A stretch of DNA of 64,000 nucleotides from the NCBI GenBank assembly GCA_024684375.1, contig JAIKWZ010000025.1, positions 1 through 64,000 of the forward strand, written 5' to 3'. The stretch is from Clostridiales bacterium (GTDB lineage: Bacteria; Bacillota; Clostridia; Christensenellales; Aristaeellaceae). Positions 15,656 to 23,949 of the stretch are shown in pieces. Within the stretch, counting starts at the first letter, position 1, and each line of letters begins with the position of its first letter. A program made the position numbers and the translations under genes. The notes below the pieces were generated by a model. That model was not told the DNA's origin, made no database searches, and saw nothing but the letters and a program-made list of their open reading frames with translations.

Positions 15656-17662
15656 TCAGTTTAGCTCATGCGTCTTCATGCGCAGATTGAACAACGAACC
15701 CGCCAGTATCACTATGAACATCACCAGACCCATGGCGCAGGCATAGCCGTACTGGCCGAATTTTGTTGCAGCGAAATACAGTTCGAGCCCGGGGACATAA
15801 GTGGCGGTTCCCGGTCCGCCCTGAGTAAGCAGGTAAACGTGCCCGTAATCCTGTACCGAGTTTATGAATGTTGTGATTATCAGCATCTTCAATTGGGGTG
15901 AGATCAACGGCAGATGTATGTGTATGAAATTCCATGCCGGCGTACTGCCGTCCACCTTCGCCGCCTCGAACAGGTCCTGCGGTATATTGATAAGCCCGCC
16001 GTAGTACACCAGGAATGCGAAACTGTTGACCCACGGGAAACCCATACAGATTATCGCTCCAAGCGCCGTTTGAGGGTCTCCCAGCCAGGAATGCTTCCAT
16101 GACGACAGCCCGATCGTGTCCAGTATGCTGTTCAACGCACCGATGTTGGGATCATATATGTTTTTCCACATCAGGGTATTGACGACGCCGGGCACCACCA
16201 TTGGTGCTACGAGCAGCAGCCTGAAGCAGTAACGTCTCCTGCTGCTCTCCCCATGACGATTGCGCATTGAGAATACCAGTTCTGACAGCAGCAGGGGTAT
16301 TGTAAGCAGCTTAAGGAACGAACAGGCCATCATGATCAGCAGGTTTTTTACGCCGAGAAGGAAATAGCCCTCCGTCACCATTTTGACAAAGTTGTCAAAT
16401 CCTATGAAATTGACCTCGCGCATCGTCTTGGTCGCCTGGCTCCAATCCGTGAACGCGTAGTAAAACGCCTGGAAAATATTGTAGTAATTGAATATCAGGA
16501 TAAGCACTATGGACGGCAGCAGCATCAGGTAGGCGACCCTGTACTTATAAAATGTCCGGAAGCATCGAATGGCAAGCATTCGGCTGCGCGGGAAAAGCGC
16601 GATCAGGTCTGCAGCCAGCAATATGGCCAGTACGATCGCAACGAGCAGACTCCACTGTGACAAAGCTGTCATCAAGCCTATGTTGTCAAGCCTCGCAGTT
16701 GAAAAGCGAAACAGTTCCGGTGAGAGAGTCACGACATAACTGACATCCTCGCCAAAATAGACCTGAGAAATATCGTATGTCTGACGAGCAGTAAAGTGCA
16801 CGGCACCGTCGGAGTCCAATATATATACGTCTCCCTCGCGGGTACCGGCGGCCACCCATTTCCCATCGTCGGAAACGCCGACCGTACGTCCTTCGCCCAC
16901 GAGCGAAACAGAGAATATCTGGTTCAGGTTTTCATCGTATTTGAACAGGTTCCCCTTTACATCCAGCGCGTATACTTCGCCTGTGGGGTGTGAAACCGCC
17001 AGAGAGCGCACTTCCGTCTGCGCCTTCCCTGAAACTACGGTTTCGCCGTTGCGGTCAAGTTTGTAGACGCGTCCGCGGCTGTCTCCGTAATAGAAATACC
17101 GGTAATCCGGGCTGAATCTGGCACTGCGGGCGACTTGCTTTATCTTGACATTCAGAAGTGTTTCGCCCGTCTCGATATCCATCGTGCTTAAAAAATGCTT
17201 GCTGTCGTTCATGCTGCATGAAACGAGCAGCTGACCGGCAGCAGGATCATAATCAAGGTCGTACACCTTGCCCTGTGCAGGGTATTTCGCCAGCAGTTCC
17301 CCCTGCGTCCCATCGAATATATAAATATTCCTGTCCTGCGAACCGACGATCAGCCAGTTTCTGTCAGTGTCGTACTCCATCGCGCCTATGGCTCCGGAGA
17401 TCCCGTAAGACCAGACATCGCCGCCTGATTTGTCAAACGCAAGTATGGTGTTCTGGTACGTCCCAAGATATGTTATATCCGATTCGACGAGGATCTTGTT
17501 GTTCTGGAAATTCGTACCGAATTCCACCATTTCAAATATCCCCGTCCTTTGGAACGAATAAACGCGGACCGCCACCGCCGCCGGCAGGCACAAGGCCAGG
17601 GCGACTAACAGAACGAGGCAGATGCGCGTCAAATCGCATGTGCCGGTTTTCTTCCGCTTCAA
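15656..17662 (-). CDS. Beta-propeller fused to a MalF-type sugar ABC permease
   Basis: 668 residues from a TTG start with AGGAGG ten bases upstream. A membrane helix at about 12-34 is followed by roughly 280 residues of WD40/PQQ-like blades (45-325: NTILAFDKSGGDVW, RNIYIFDGTQGELL, GRVYKLDRNGETV, GDVYILDSDGAVH). A second helix lies at 336-356. Residues 370-668 are an ordinary MalF-like permease with the EAA loop FEAAKVDGSTPAW. By topology the propeller should face outside, beside the binding protein. Ordinary MalF permeases are about 300 residues. The frame is unbroken over the junction, so this is a genuine fusion. The propeller could bind glycan, contact the binding protein or anchor it to the membrane; all three are inference. 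Confidence 0.85.
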   Translation of the reverse strand: MKRKKTGTCDLTRICLVLLVALALCLPAAVAVRVYSFQRTGIFEMVEFGTNFQNNKILVESDITYLGTYQNTILAFDKSGGDVWSYGISGAIGAMEYDTDRNWLIVGSQDRNIYIFDGTQGELLAKYPAQGKVYDLDYDPAAGQLLVSCSMNDSKHFLSTMDIETGETLLNVKIKQVARSARFSPDYRYFYYGDSRGRVYKLDRNGETVVSGKAQTEVRSLAVSHPTGEVYALDVKGNLFKYDENLNQIFSVSLVGEGRTVGVSDDGKWVAAGTREGDVYILDSDGAVHFTARQTYDISQVYFGEDVSYVVTLSPELFRFSTARLDNIGLMTALSQWSLLVAIVLAILLAADLIALFPRSRMLAIRCFRTFYKYRVAYLMLLPSIVLILIFNYYNIFQAFYYAFTDWSQATKTMREVNFIGFDNFVKMVTEGYFLLGVKNLLIMMACSFLKLLTIPLLLSELVFSMRNRHGESSRRRYCFRLLLVAPMVVPGVVNTLMWKNIYDPNIGALNSILDTIGLSSWKHSWLGDPQTALGAIICMGFPWVNSFAFLVYYGGLINIPQDLFEAAKVDGSTPAWNFIHIHLPLISPQLKMLIITTFINSVQDYGHVYLLTQGGPGTATYVPGLELYFAATKFGQYGYACAMGLVMFIVILAGSLFNLRMKTHELN

Positions 17663-17693
17663 GGGAAACCGGCCTCCTTCCTTTAAATCAACA

Positions 17694-17728
17694 GGCGCTG
17701 CGGAGCAGTTTTCATGCTCCGGAGCGCC
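17694..17728 (-). terminator. Intercistronic hairpin after the binding-protein gene
   Basis: Fourteen-base stem with one mismatch (17,694-17,707 with 17,715-17,728) between the binding-protein gene and the propeller-permease. There is no strong T-tract. Such hairpins stabilise the upstream mRNA, giving more binding protein than permease. Confidence 0.6.
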
Positions 17729-17857
17729 GAAACAATCTCAATACTCCCGGCAATACCGCAGGCTGCGCCGAAACGTTGACCGGAGTCCTTCTCAGGCTGT
17801 CCCGGGTCTCTATAGCCAAACGGCATTGCCATGGACGATCACTTCATCAAATCAGTA

Positions 17858-19444
17858 TCAGTTGCCGGTGGGTTCGTTCTGCGGGTTCTCCAGGTCGTTC
17901 ATGGAGATTTTGTTGACAGCCAGCACGTCGGGAGCATACTTGTACTGGTTCTCCTGGTGCATCGTAGCCCACTCATCTACGGTGATCTTTCCATCCAGGA
18001 AGTCCATAGAATAGGCATACCATGCACGCAGCGCCTCTTGATTGTCGCCGATGCCGCGCGCCAGAGCACGGCCGAAGCCCTTCTGGCAGTTGCCGATATA
18101 TGTCACGTTGGCAAACATGTTCGCCAGTTCGCCTTCCAGTTCAACGCCCTTGACCAGCGGCAGTCCCTCTGGAACGCCCTTGGCAGCGATCAGCGCGTCG
18201 AGGTAGATGGAATACCCTTCTGGAGAAGAGTAGAACATCAGGAAGTCGACGACCATTTCGTCGTGGTCAACGTCTTTGCGGACAGCAGAGAGGAAGCCGT
18301 TGGCGACCTCGATGGTACGGGCCTTCGCCAAAATGCCCTCGCCTTCCATACTGGGCATTACGAAGGTGCCAAGTTCGAATCTCTTGAGGCCTTCGATCTT
18401 GTCCTCGGCCGCCTCGTCGTCTATGGAGTTCATAGTGTTGAGGTAGTCGCCGAAGAACCAGGAACCGTCAAGCCAGATGGCCGCCTTGCCCTGGAAGAAC
18501 AGTGTCTTGGCGCCGTTCTCTTCGGTACCGTAGAAGTTCTCGCCGCCGGAGTATTTCGGGAAGATCCTCGCCAGGTTGGACCATACAGTCTTCATACCTA
18601 CGGTATCAGCACGGATGGTGCCATCCTTTACGAAGGCTCTCCAGAAACGAACGGGGTTGTTGTTTACGAATGTAGTATCGTCGTTATGCGGATCGGTTGG
18701 ATCGTATACGAATACGCCGTCCACTTCGGGATCGTAGCAATAGTCACCTTCCTGGGCACGCACGATCTCGATGTTGGAACGGGTGGTCTGGTCGGCATAG
18801 ATCTGCGCGAGCCAGCCGATCTGCTTCCTCCAGAATGAGTTGAACGTGCCCGGAACAGCCAGGGGCTGATAGCCTGCAGCTTCCAGTTTCTCACAGATTT
18901 CCACGAACTCATCCCAGGTGGTAGGCGGCTGTATGCCTACTTCCTCAAAGATATCCGCGTTGTAGAACCACAGCACCTGGGTGCCGGTCACAGACAGCGT
19001 GTCCCAGGCGCCGGTGCCCGCATTGTAGTTCTTTTTGTTCTGCATGTCGAAGGCGATAGCTTCATTCCACTCGCCGTCGTAGTAGGGATCATCTTCGAAT
19101 GCGTAATCGAAATAGTTGATGCATTTGTCGGCACGATCGCCGCCTGCCAGGTTGCCCAAGACGATGTCGGCTTCGGGCAGCGCTTCCTCGTAACCTTGGA
19201 ACTGCGCTTTTACCCACTCGGCATAGCCTTCCTCGGGTTTAAGATCAACTACGACCTTCACGCCGGGGTGTTTCGCCATATAAGCCTCGCCTACGGCCTT
19301 CCAGGCTTCTTCCACACCCTTCTGGGACTCCACGCTTATGGTAATGGTGCCAGAGAAATCAGCTTCCGCAACAGCGGAAGCGACACCCAGCAGCATCATA
19401 AACGCCATCACCAGGGCCATGATACGCCTAATGTTGGTCTTCAT
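17858..19444 (-). CDS. Extracellular sugar-binding protein of the ABC importer
   Basis: 528 residues of family 1 solute-binding proteins. The signal peptide MKTNIRRIMALVMAFMMLLG is followed by ASAVAEA, a signal peptidase I site; there is no lipobox cysteine. The fold opens with GTITISVESQKGVEEAWKAV and has the family segment TTWDEFVEICEKLEAAGYQP. At this length it is larger than maltose-binding proteins and probably binds an oligosaccharide. First gene of the importer operon, with a strong promoter and AAGGAGG before the ATG. Confidence 0.92.
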   Translation of the reverse strand: MKTNIRRIMALVMAFMMLLGVASAVAEADFSGTITISVESQKGVEEAWKAVGEAYMAKHPGVKVVVDLKPEEGYAEWVKAQFQGYEEALPEADIVLGNLAGGDRADKCINYFDYAFEDDPYYDGEWNEAIAFDMQNKKNYNAGTGAWDTLSVTGTQVLWFYNADIFEEVGIQPPTTWDEFVEICEKLEAAGYQPLAVPGTFNSFWRKQIGWLAQIYADQTTRSNIEIVRAQEGDYCYDPEVDGVFVYDPTDPHNDDTTFVNNNPVRFWRAFVKDGTIRADTVGMKTVWSNLARIFPKYSGGENFYGTEENGAKTLFFQGKAAIWLDGSWFFGDYLNTMNSIDDEAAEDKIEGLKRFELGTFVMPSMEGEGILAKARTIEVANGFLSAVRKDVDHDEMVVDFLMFYSSPEGYSIYLDALIAAKGVPEGLPLVKGVELEGELANMFANVTYIGNCQKGFGRALARGIGDNQEALRAWYAYSMDFLDGKITVDEWATMHQENQYKYAPDVLAVNKISMNDLENPQNEPTGN

Positions 19445-19496
19445 GAAAAAATGCGCCTCCTTGAATTATTTGTGGGAATTCTTTCCCTCCTTGTTT

Positions 19497-19526
19497 ATTT
19501 TATTACATTGTATAGGTTTGTGTCAA
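19497..19526 (-). promoter_or_regulatory. Promoter of the propeller-importer operon
   Basis: On the minus strand, TTGACA (19,526-19,521), an 18-base spacer and TAAAAT (19,502-19,497). The same boxes and spacing occur before the LplB-type operon at 57,100-57,129. Confidence 0.7.
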
Positions 19527-19559
19527 GTAATAATGACTAAAAAAATCATCCACGTTACT

Positions 19560-19840
19560 AATAATTGTTTTACAATCGGAAAAGGCGAATGCCTGAAGAA
19601 GAGCCTCACGATGGCAACGAGCATGTTCATTCTGTGGCCCCTGTCCATTACCTCCGGAGTAGGCATGTTCAAGCAGGGCAAACTCCCGCAGAAAATCGAC
19701 CGCGCAATTCAGATGTACATCGCCGGTTACGCCCCTGATCTGGTCTATGGAATGGCAGTGTGACTTCAGCCACTCGGAGCTGCCGGTGCCGGAGAAGCTC
19801 AAAGAAGTGCTCAGTCAGCTGCATAACCGCAAAAGCTAGA
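19560..19840 (+). pseudogene. Decayed coding remnant, family unknown
   Basis: Two plus-strand frames carry protein-like text that does not join: SITSGVGMFKQGKLPQKIDR in one frame, then HSELPVPEKLKEVLSQLHNR before a stop at about 19,840 in another. No start or ribosome site is seen. This fits a frameshifted 3' gene remnant. I do not recognise the family. Confidence 0.3.
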
Positions 19841-20067
19841 GCATGGCAAAAAAACAAATACAGGCTCCCGTACTGCCATCATTGACGGCTGGGATCAGCA
19901 TAATGACAATAGTACCTCTGAACTTTAATGGCTCAGAGGTGTTTCAGCATTCATTTTACTATGTCTTGACACATCTTTTCAAAGATAGAAACATGATAGC
20001 TAATAATGCAACTATTTTGAAACCTTAGCCGCAACCCTCAAATTCTATAATAAAGTTCCACCATTAT

Positions 20068-20097
20068 TGCAAAAAGGCGCCTATCCTCTCGGATAAG
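20068..20097 (-). terminator. Terminator of a lost minus-strand gene
   Basis: On the minus strand, GGCGCTTATCC-GAGA-GGATAGGCGCC is followed by TTTTT, directly after the stop of the remnant 20,101-20,199. A good terminator has survived while its gene has not. Confidence 0.6.
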
Positions 20098-20100
20098 CGC

Positions 20101-20199
20101 CTATATTTGCAGATTATACTTCATCGATTCCGCGACCGCAACGGCGACCGCGACAGTCGCGCCGACCATGGGGTTATTTCCCAAGAATTTTACATAATC
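20101..20199 (-). pseudogene. C-terminal remnant of an unidentified gene
   Basis: Thirty-two codons with a strongly patterned end (FLGNNPMVGATVAVAVAVAE) before TAG, cut on the upstream side by an in-frame TAA at 20,202-20,200. It is followed by a real terminator, so it is the 3' end of a once-expressed gene. I cannot name the family. Confidence 0.4.
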
Positions 20200-20316
20200 T
20201 TAACATAATTCACCGCATCTTATCGTTTCTCATTGCACAACATTTGGCTGCCACTTTTGAGCACTTTTAACTGAATGTCGCTCAGCGTATCTCAACGTCG
20301 CTCCTGTGACGATAGC

Positions 20317-20553
20317 AAAAAGATAGCGTGCTATCCCGTGAACGGTCTGGTGCAGATCCCCTGCATAGAGCGCAACGCGGTCGCCGCCATGCGCGCCATC
20401 AGCTCCGTAAACCTGTTGCGCTTTCTGTTCTCGACCCGCAAGATCTCGTTCGACGAAGTCGTCGCCACCATGTACCGCACCGGCAAAGACATGGACGAAA
20501 AGTACCGCGAGACCTCCCACGGAGGCCTGGCGCATATCTACTACGCAAACTGA
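20317..20553 (+). pseudogene. sdaAA: 3' remnant of an L-serine dehydratase alpha-subunit gene
   Basis: The last 78 codons read KIACYPVNGLVQIPCIERNA, then SFDEVVATMYRTGKDM and ETSHGGLAHIYYAN. This matches the C-terminus of iron-sulfur L-serine ammonia-lyase alpha chains (CDPV.GLVQVPCIERNA ... ETSrGGLA). The normal protein has about 290 residues, so the 5' three quarters are missing. No start or ribosome site is present. The Tyr in ACYPV replaces the usual Asp. Confidence 0.65.
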
Positions 20554-20756
20554 GCGCACACTGTTTCCACATCGGATCAGCCTGGGTCCCCGGACTGCAA
20601 ACAGGATTGGCCCTTCCCGTCGATCCTATTTCTTTTGATGCGGATCACGCTTGACACCAAACGTGAATAGCATTAAAATCGAAACGCAGCTTTTTCGCAC
20701 GAAAGGCGCGGGATGCGGTCCATTTGGCGCAAGACCTGTTCATGTGGGGTGATCAT

Positions 20757-21653
20757 ATGTTTATATCTGCTGCTGTCAGCCCGATATGGAAAGAATACGG
20801 GCTTAGCGAGACACAGTGCTTTGAAGAACTTAAAAACTGCGGATTCAATTACATCGATTACGATTTCTCGCCCGCGAACGAGTGCGAATGGGCTTTGCCG
20901 CATGAAAGCGGCTGGGCAGAGAGAACACGCGGGCTTTTTGAAAAATCCGGAATGGCTCCCGCAGTTGCCCATGTCGCCGGGTATAATCCCCTGTATGACG
21001 AACCAAGCGTGCATAAAGCCGTGCTCGGCGCCGGGATGCTGGGGATCAAGAACGTCGTGATCCCCCTGGGCTATGCCCGGAACAACACCCGACGGGAATA
21101 TGAAAGCGCGAACCTGAGTTACCTGGAGCGCCTGCTCGGCACCGCTCAGGACGTGGACGTGACGCTGCTAATCGAGCACAGCGGCTCGTGGATAAAACCG
21201 CACTACACCCATCACGCCATAGAGCTGAATCACATAATGCGCAAACTCGGCGACCCCGAACGCCTGAAGACCAACCTGAATGTGGCCCACATGGGCGTTG
21301 CCGAGATTAGACCTTATACTGACATCTGCCTGCTGGGCAAAAGCATACGCAACGTGGATCTTGCGGACAATTTCGGCGGCATGCCTCTGGCCGTGGATCC
21401 CGAACGGGAGGAGCTCGGGTTCGCCCCGATGATGGGATATATCGACTACGACCGGGTGATGCAGGGCCTTGTCGATACCGGGTATGACGGCTACTTCAAC
21501 CTCAGGATGAATATGCCCCGCGTATTCAACAAGCAAAGCACCTACCACTCCGAGTCTCCGCTCAGGATAATGCCTATAGAGTTTACCCGCCGCCTGCACG
21601 TGTGGAGCAGGCACATAATCGAGACCATGCTTGACGCGTACCCGCTTGCGTGA
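20757..21653 (+). CDS. Sugar-isomerase-like TIM barrel, probable pseudoenzyme
   Basis: 298 residues from ATG 20,757, with GGGGTGAT seven bases upstream. It belongs to the sugar phosphate isomerase/epimerase (AP-endonuclease 2-like) family and pairs with the next gene 11 bases downstream. Compared with that paralog the metal site is changed: LLIEH keeps the first Glu, but LDTGH has become LNVAH, LHVQDN is VDLADN, MGHIDF is MGYIDY and FNLEPES is FNLRMNM. With Asp, His, His and the last Glu lost it should not hold the usual divalent metal. It may be a regulatory or heterodimer partner of the neighbour. Confidence 0.8.
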   Translation: MFISAAVSPIWKEYGLSETQCFEELKNCGFNYIDYDFSPANECEWALPHESGWAERTRGLFEKSGMAPAVAHVAGYNPLYDEPSVHKAVLGAGMLGIKNVVIPLGYARNNTRREYESANLSYLERLLGTAQDVDVTLLIEHSGSWIKPHYTHHAIELNHIMRKLGDPERLKTNLNVAHMGVAEIRPYTDICLLGKSIRNVDLADNFGGMPLAVDPEREELGFAPMMGYIDYDRVMQGLVDTGYDGYFNLRMNMPRVFNKQSTYHSESPLRIMPIEFTRRLHVWSRHIIETMLDAYPLA

Positions 21654-21664
21654 GGTGACCGGAT

Positions 21665-22597
21665 ATGAAACTGTCTGTATCAAGAAGCTCCGTCTGGAAC
21701 GAACTGGGTGACGAATTCGATTTCTACCGCAACATACGCGCCTGCGGTTTCAGGTACGTGGACTACGACATGTTCTCGCCCATGAGAACAGACGACGCGC
21801 CGTTTTTGAAGGATGACTGGTACAAAACAGCGAACGGGACCCGGGAGAAAATGGAAAAGATCGGCGTACGCGCGCTGATAGCCCACGCCCCTGCGGGTGA
21901 GCCCGCGAATCCGGACATGACCGAAAAACTGCTTTGGCGCACACAGCGCTCCATAGAGGTCTGCGCCGTGCTGGACATAAAAAACCTGGTGTACCATCCG
22001 GGCGGGCTTATGGGCATGACCCAAAAAGACTATCTTAATTTCAACACGTCGTACGCCAACAGGCTGCTGCCGACACTTGAAAAAACCGGTGTCACTCTGC
22101 TTTTGGAAAACGTCGGGCGCTGGGACGAGCCGTATTACTGCCACGACGCGTCCGAAATGGCAGACCTTATAAACGCGGTGAATCACCCGCTGTACCAGGC
22201 GTGCCTAGATACCGGGCATCTGAGCCTGGCGGACGGAAATCAGTACGAGACCATCATAGGGCTCGGGCAGCATCTTAAGGGACTGCACGTCCAGGACAAT
22301 TTCGGTTCGCTGCCCGTGGCTTCCACAACCCGTATGTGGCGCCAGGACCTGCACCTGCCGCCCCTCATGGGCCATATCGATTTTGACGAGGTGATGCTCG
22401 CGCTGAAACAGATAGGCTATACAGGCGCGTTCAACCTGGAGCCCGAGAGCCCGCGCTGCGGCTGCCTGCTTTACGACGACAACCAGAAAGGCCTGCCGCT
22501 CAGACACATGACGCTTGACCTCGCCCTGGAATACTACAGCTGCGTACATGATATAGCCAAGCATATGCTCGACACATACGGCGTGTTTGAAGAATAA
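21665..22597 (+). CDS. Sugar phosphate isomerase/epimerase family protein
   Basis: 310 residues of the xylose-isomerase-like TIM barrel. Metal-ligand motifs are intact: LLLENVGRW, ACLDTGHLSLADG, KGLHVQDNFG, MGHIDFDEV and FNLEPESPR. Members interconvert ketoses or dehydrate inositols using Mn or Mg; this substrate is unknown. Translationally close to the upstream paralog, so both form one operon. Start ATG 21,665, with GAGGTGACC upstream inside the end of the previous gene. Confidence 0.88.
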   Translation: MKLSVSRSSVWNELGDEFDFYRNIRACGFRYVDYDMFSPMRTDDAPFLKDDWYKTANGTREKMEKIGVRALIAHAPAGEPANPDMTEKLLWRTQRSIEVCAVLDIKNLVYHPGGLMGMTQKDYLNFNTSYANRLLPTLEKTGVTLLLENVGRWDEPYYCHDASEMADLINAVNHPLYQACLDTGHLSLADGNQYETIIGLGQHLKGLHVQDNFGSLPVASTTRMWRQDLHLPPLMGHIDFDEVMLALKQIGYTGAFNLEPESPRCGCLLYDDNQKGLPLRHMTLDLALEYYSCVHDIAKHMLDTYGVFEE

Positions 22598-22663
22598 AGC
22601 ATCCGTATTGTCGAATAGTCCGCCAAATGCATTTTAGGAAGCATTTGCCTGAAATACGGAATA

Positions 22664-22700
22664 CCGGGGACCTGACGGTACCCGGCATATCATTTTGTAT
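22664..22700 (+). terminator. Terminator of the isomerase pair
   Basis: CCGGGGACC pairs with GGTACCCGG (one mismatch) around TGAC and is followed by CATATCATTTTG. Confidence 0.55.
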
Positions 22701-22749
22701 AGGCTGATGTATGTGTTTTTGGGCGTTCTTCACCGCACGTAGAATTTGT

Positions 22750-23949
22750 TTAGTTGCTCACCCGTTTCGCTATCTCTTTAAGGAACGTCTCGCTGTCCAC
22801 GCCCGCGGCGCCGTTTTCGCACAGCGCAGCCATGTCGCCTGTCATGACGCCGTCGACTATTGTCTTAAGCGTGGCACGCTCTACCGAATCCGCGAAACCC
22901 GCCAGATCGCTCAAGCCGTCCAGCTCGCTCCGCTTGCGCAGGGCGCCCGTCCACGCCCACAGCGTAGCTATGGGGTTGGTGGACGTTTTTTCTCCCTTGA
23001 GATAACGGTAGTAGTGGCGGGTGACCGTGCCGTGGGAAGCCTCGTACTCAAAGCAGCCGTCCGGGCTCACCAGCACGCTGCTCATAAGGGCAAGGGATCC
23101 GAAAGCGGCGGAGATCATGTCGCTCATCACGTCCCCGTCGTAGTTCTTCATCGCCCACACGAAACCGCCTTTCGAGCGCACCGCCCGTGCGACGGCGTCG
23201 TCTATAAGCGTGTAAAAGTAGACTATGCCGGCCTTATCGAAGCGCGCCTTGTAGTCAGAAGCAAATATGCTTTCAAACACGCGCTTGAATTCCTCGTCAT
23301 AGGTCTTGGAGATTGTGTCCTTCGCTGAAAACCAAAGATCCTGCTTGACGGACAGCGCGTATTCAAAGCACGCCCTGGCGAAAGACTCGATGGAATCCCG
23401 GCGGTTGTGCATGCCCTGTATTATGCCCGGAGAATCGAAGTCGAATATGGTCTCCCGCTGTTCCCTGCCGTCCTCGGACGTAAACACCAGTTCGGCTTTG
23501 CCCTTATCCTCCACGCGCATTTCCACCGCCTTGTAGATATCCCCGTAAGCGTGGCGGGCCACCGTGATCGGAGCTTCCCAGCGCGGTATCACGGGCTTTA
23601 TGCCGGGAGCGAGTATGGGAGTGCGGAAAACGGTGCCGTCCAGGTACGCCCTCAGCGTGGCATTGGGGCTTTTGTACATGCGCTTAAGATTGTACTCCGT
23701 CATGCGCCCGGTGTTCGGGGTGATCGTGGCGCACTTGACGCCCACTTTCAATCGTCTGATCGCCTTCGCCGCTTCCAGCGTCACTTCGTCATCGGTCTCG
23801 TCCCGATGCGGGAGGCTCAGGTCGTAGTATTCCGTATTGAGCTCCACGAACGGAAGCAAAAGTATATCTTTTATCTGTCTCCAGAGGATGCGCGTCATTT
23901 CGTCGCCGTCAAGTTCGGCGATGGGATTGGGCATTCTGATCTTAGCCAT
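22750..23949 (-). CDS. icd: Isocitrate dehydrogenase, NADP type
   Basis: 399 residues of the eukaryote-like (type II) isocitrate dehydrogenase family. It starts with NPIAELDGDEMTRILWRQIK; ATITPNTGRMTEYNLKRMYKS holds the substrate loop, and KNYDGDVMSDMISAAFGSL the metal Asp residues. ASHGTVTRHYYRYLKGEKTS contains the His and Arg that favour NADP over NAD. It makes 2-oxoglutarate and NADPH. The start overlaps the end of the aconitase gene by eight bases (ATGGCTAA), so translation is coupled. Confidence 0.95.
   Translation of the reverse strand: MAKIRMPNPIAELDGDEMTRILWRQIKDILLLPFVELNTEYYDLSLPHRDETDDEVTLEAAKAIRRLKVGVKCATITPNTGRMTEYNLKRMYKSPNATLRAYLDGTVFRTPILAPGIKPVIPRWEAPITVARHAYGDIYKAVEMRVEDKGKAELVFTSEDGREQRETIFDFDSPGIIQGMHNRRDSIESFARACFEYALSVKQDLWFSAKDTISKTYDEEFKRVFESIFASDYKARFDKAGIVYFYTLIDDAVARAVRSKGGFVWAMKNYDGDVMSDMISAAFGSLALMSSVLVSPDGCFEYEASHGTVTRHYYRYLKGEKTSTNPIATLWAWTGALRKRSELDGLSDLAGFADSVERATLKTIVDGVMTGDMAALCENGAAGVDSETFLKEIAKRVSN

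Noticed and set aside
17622..18014. Plus-strand frames over the binding-protein gene end
   Set aside because: No start signals; the text mirrors codon bias of the minus-strand gene.
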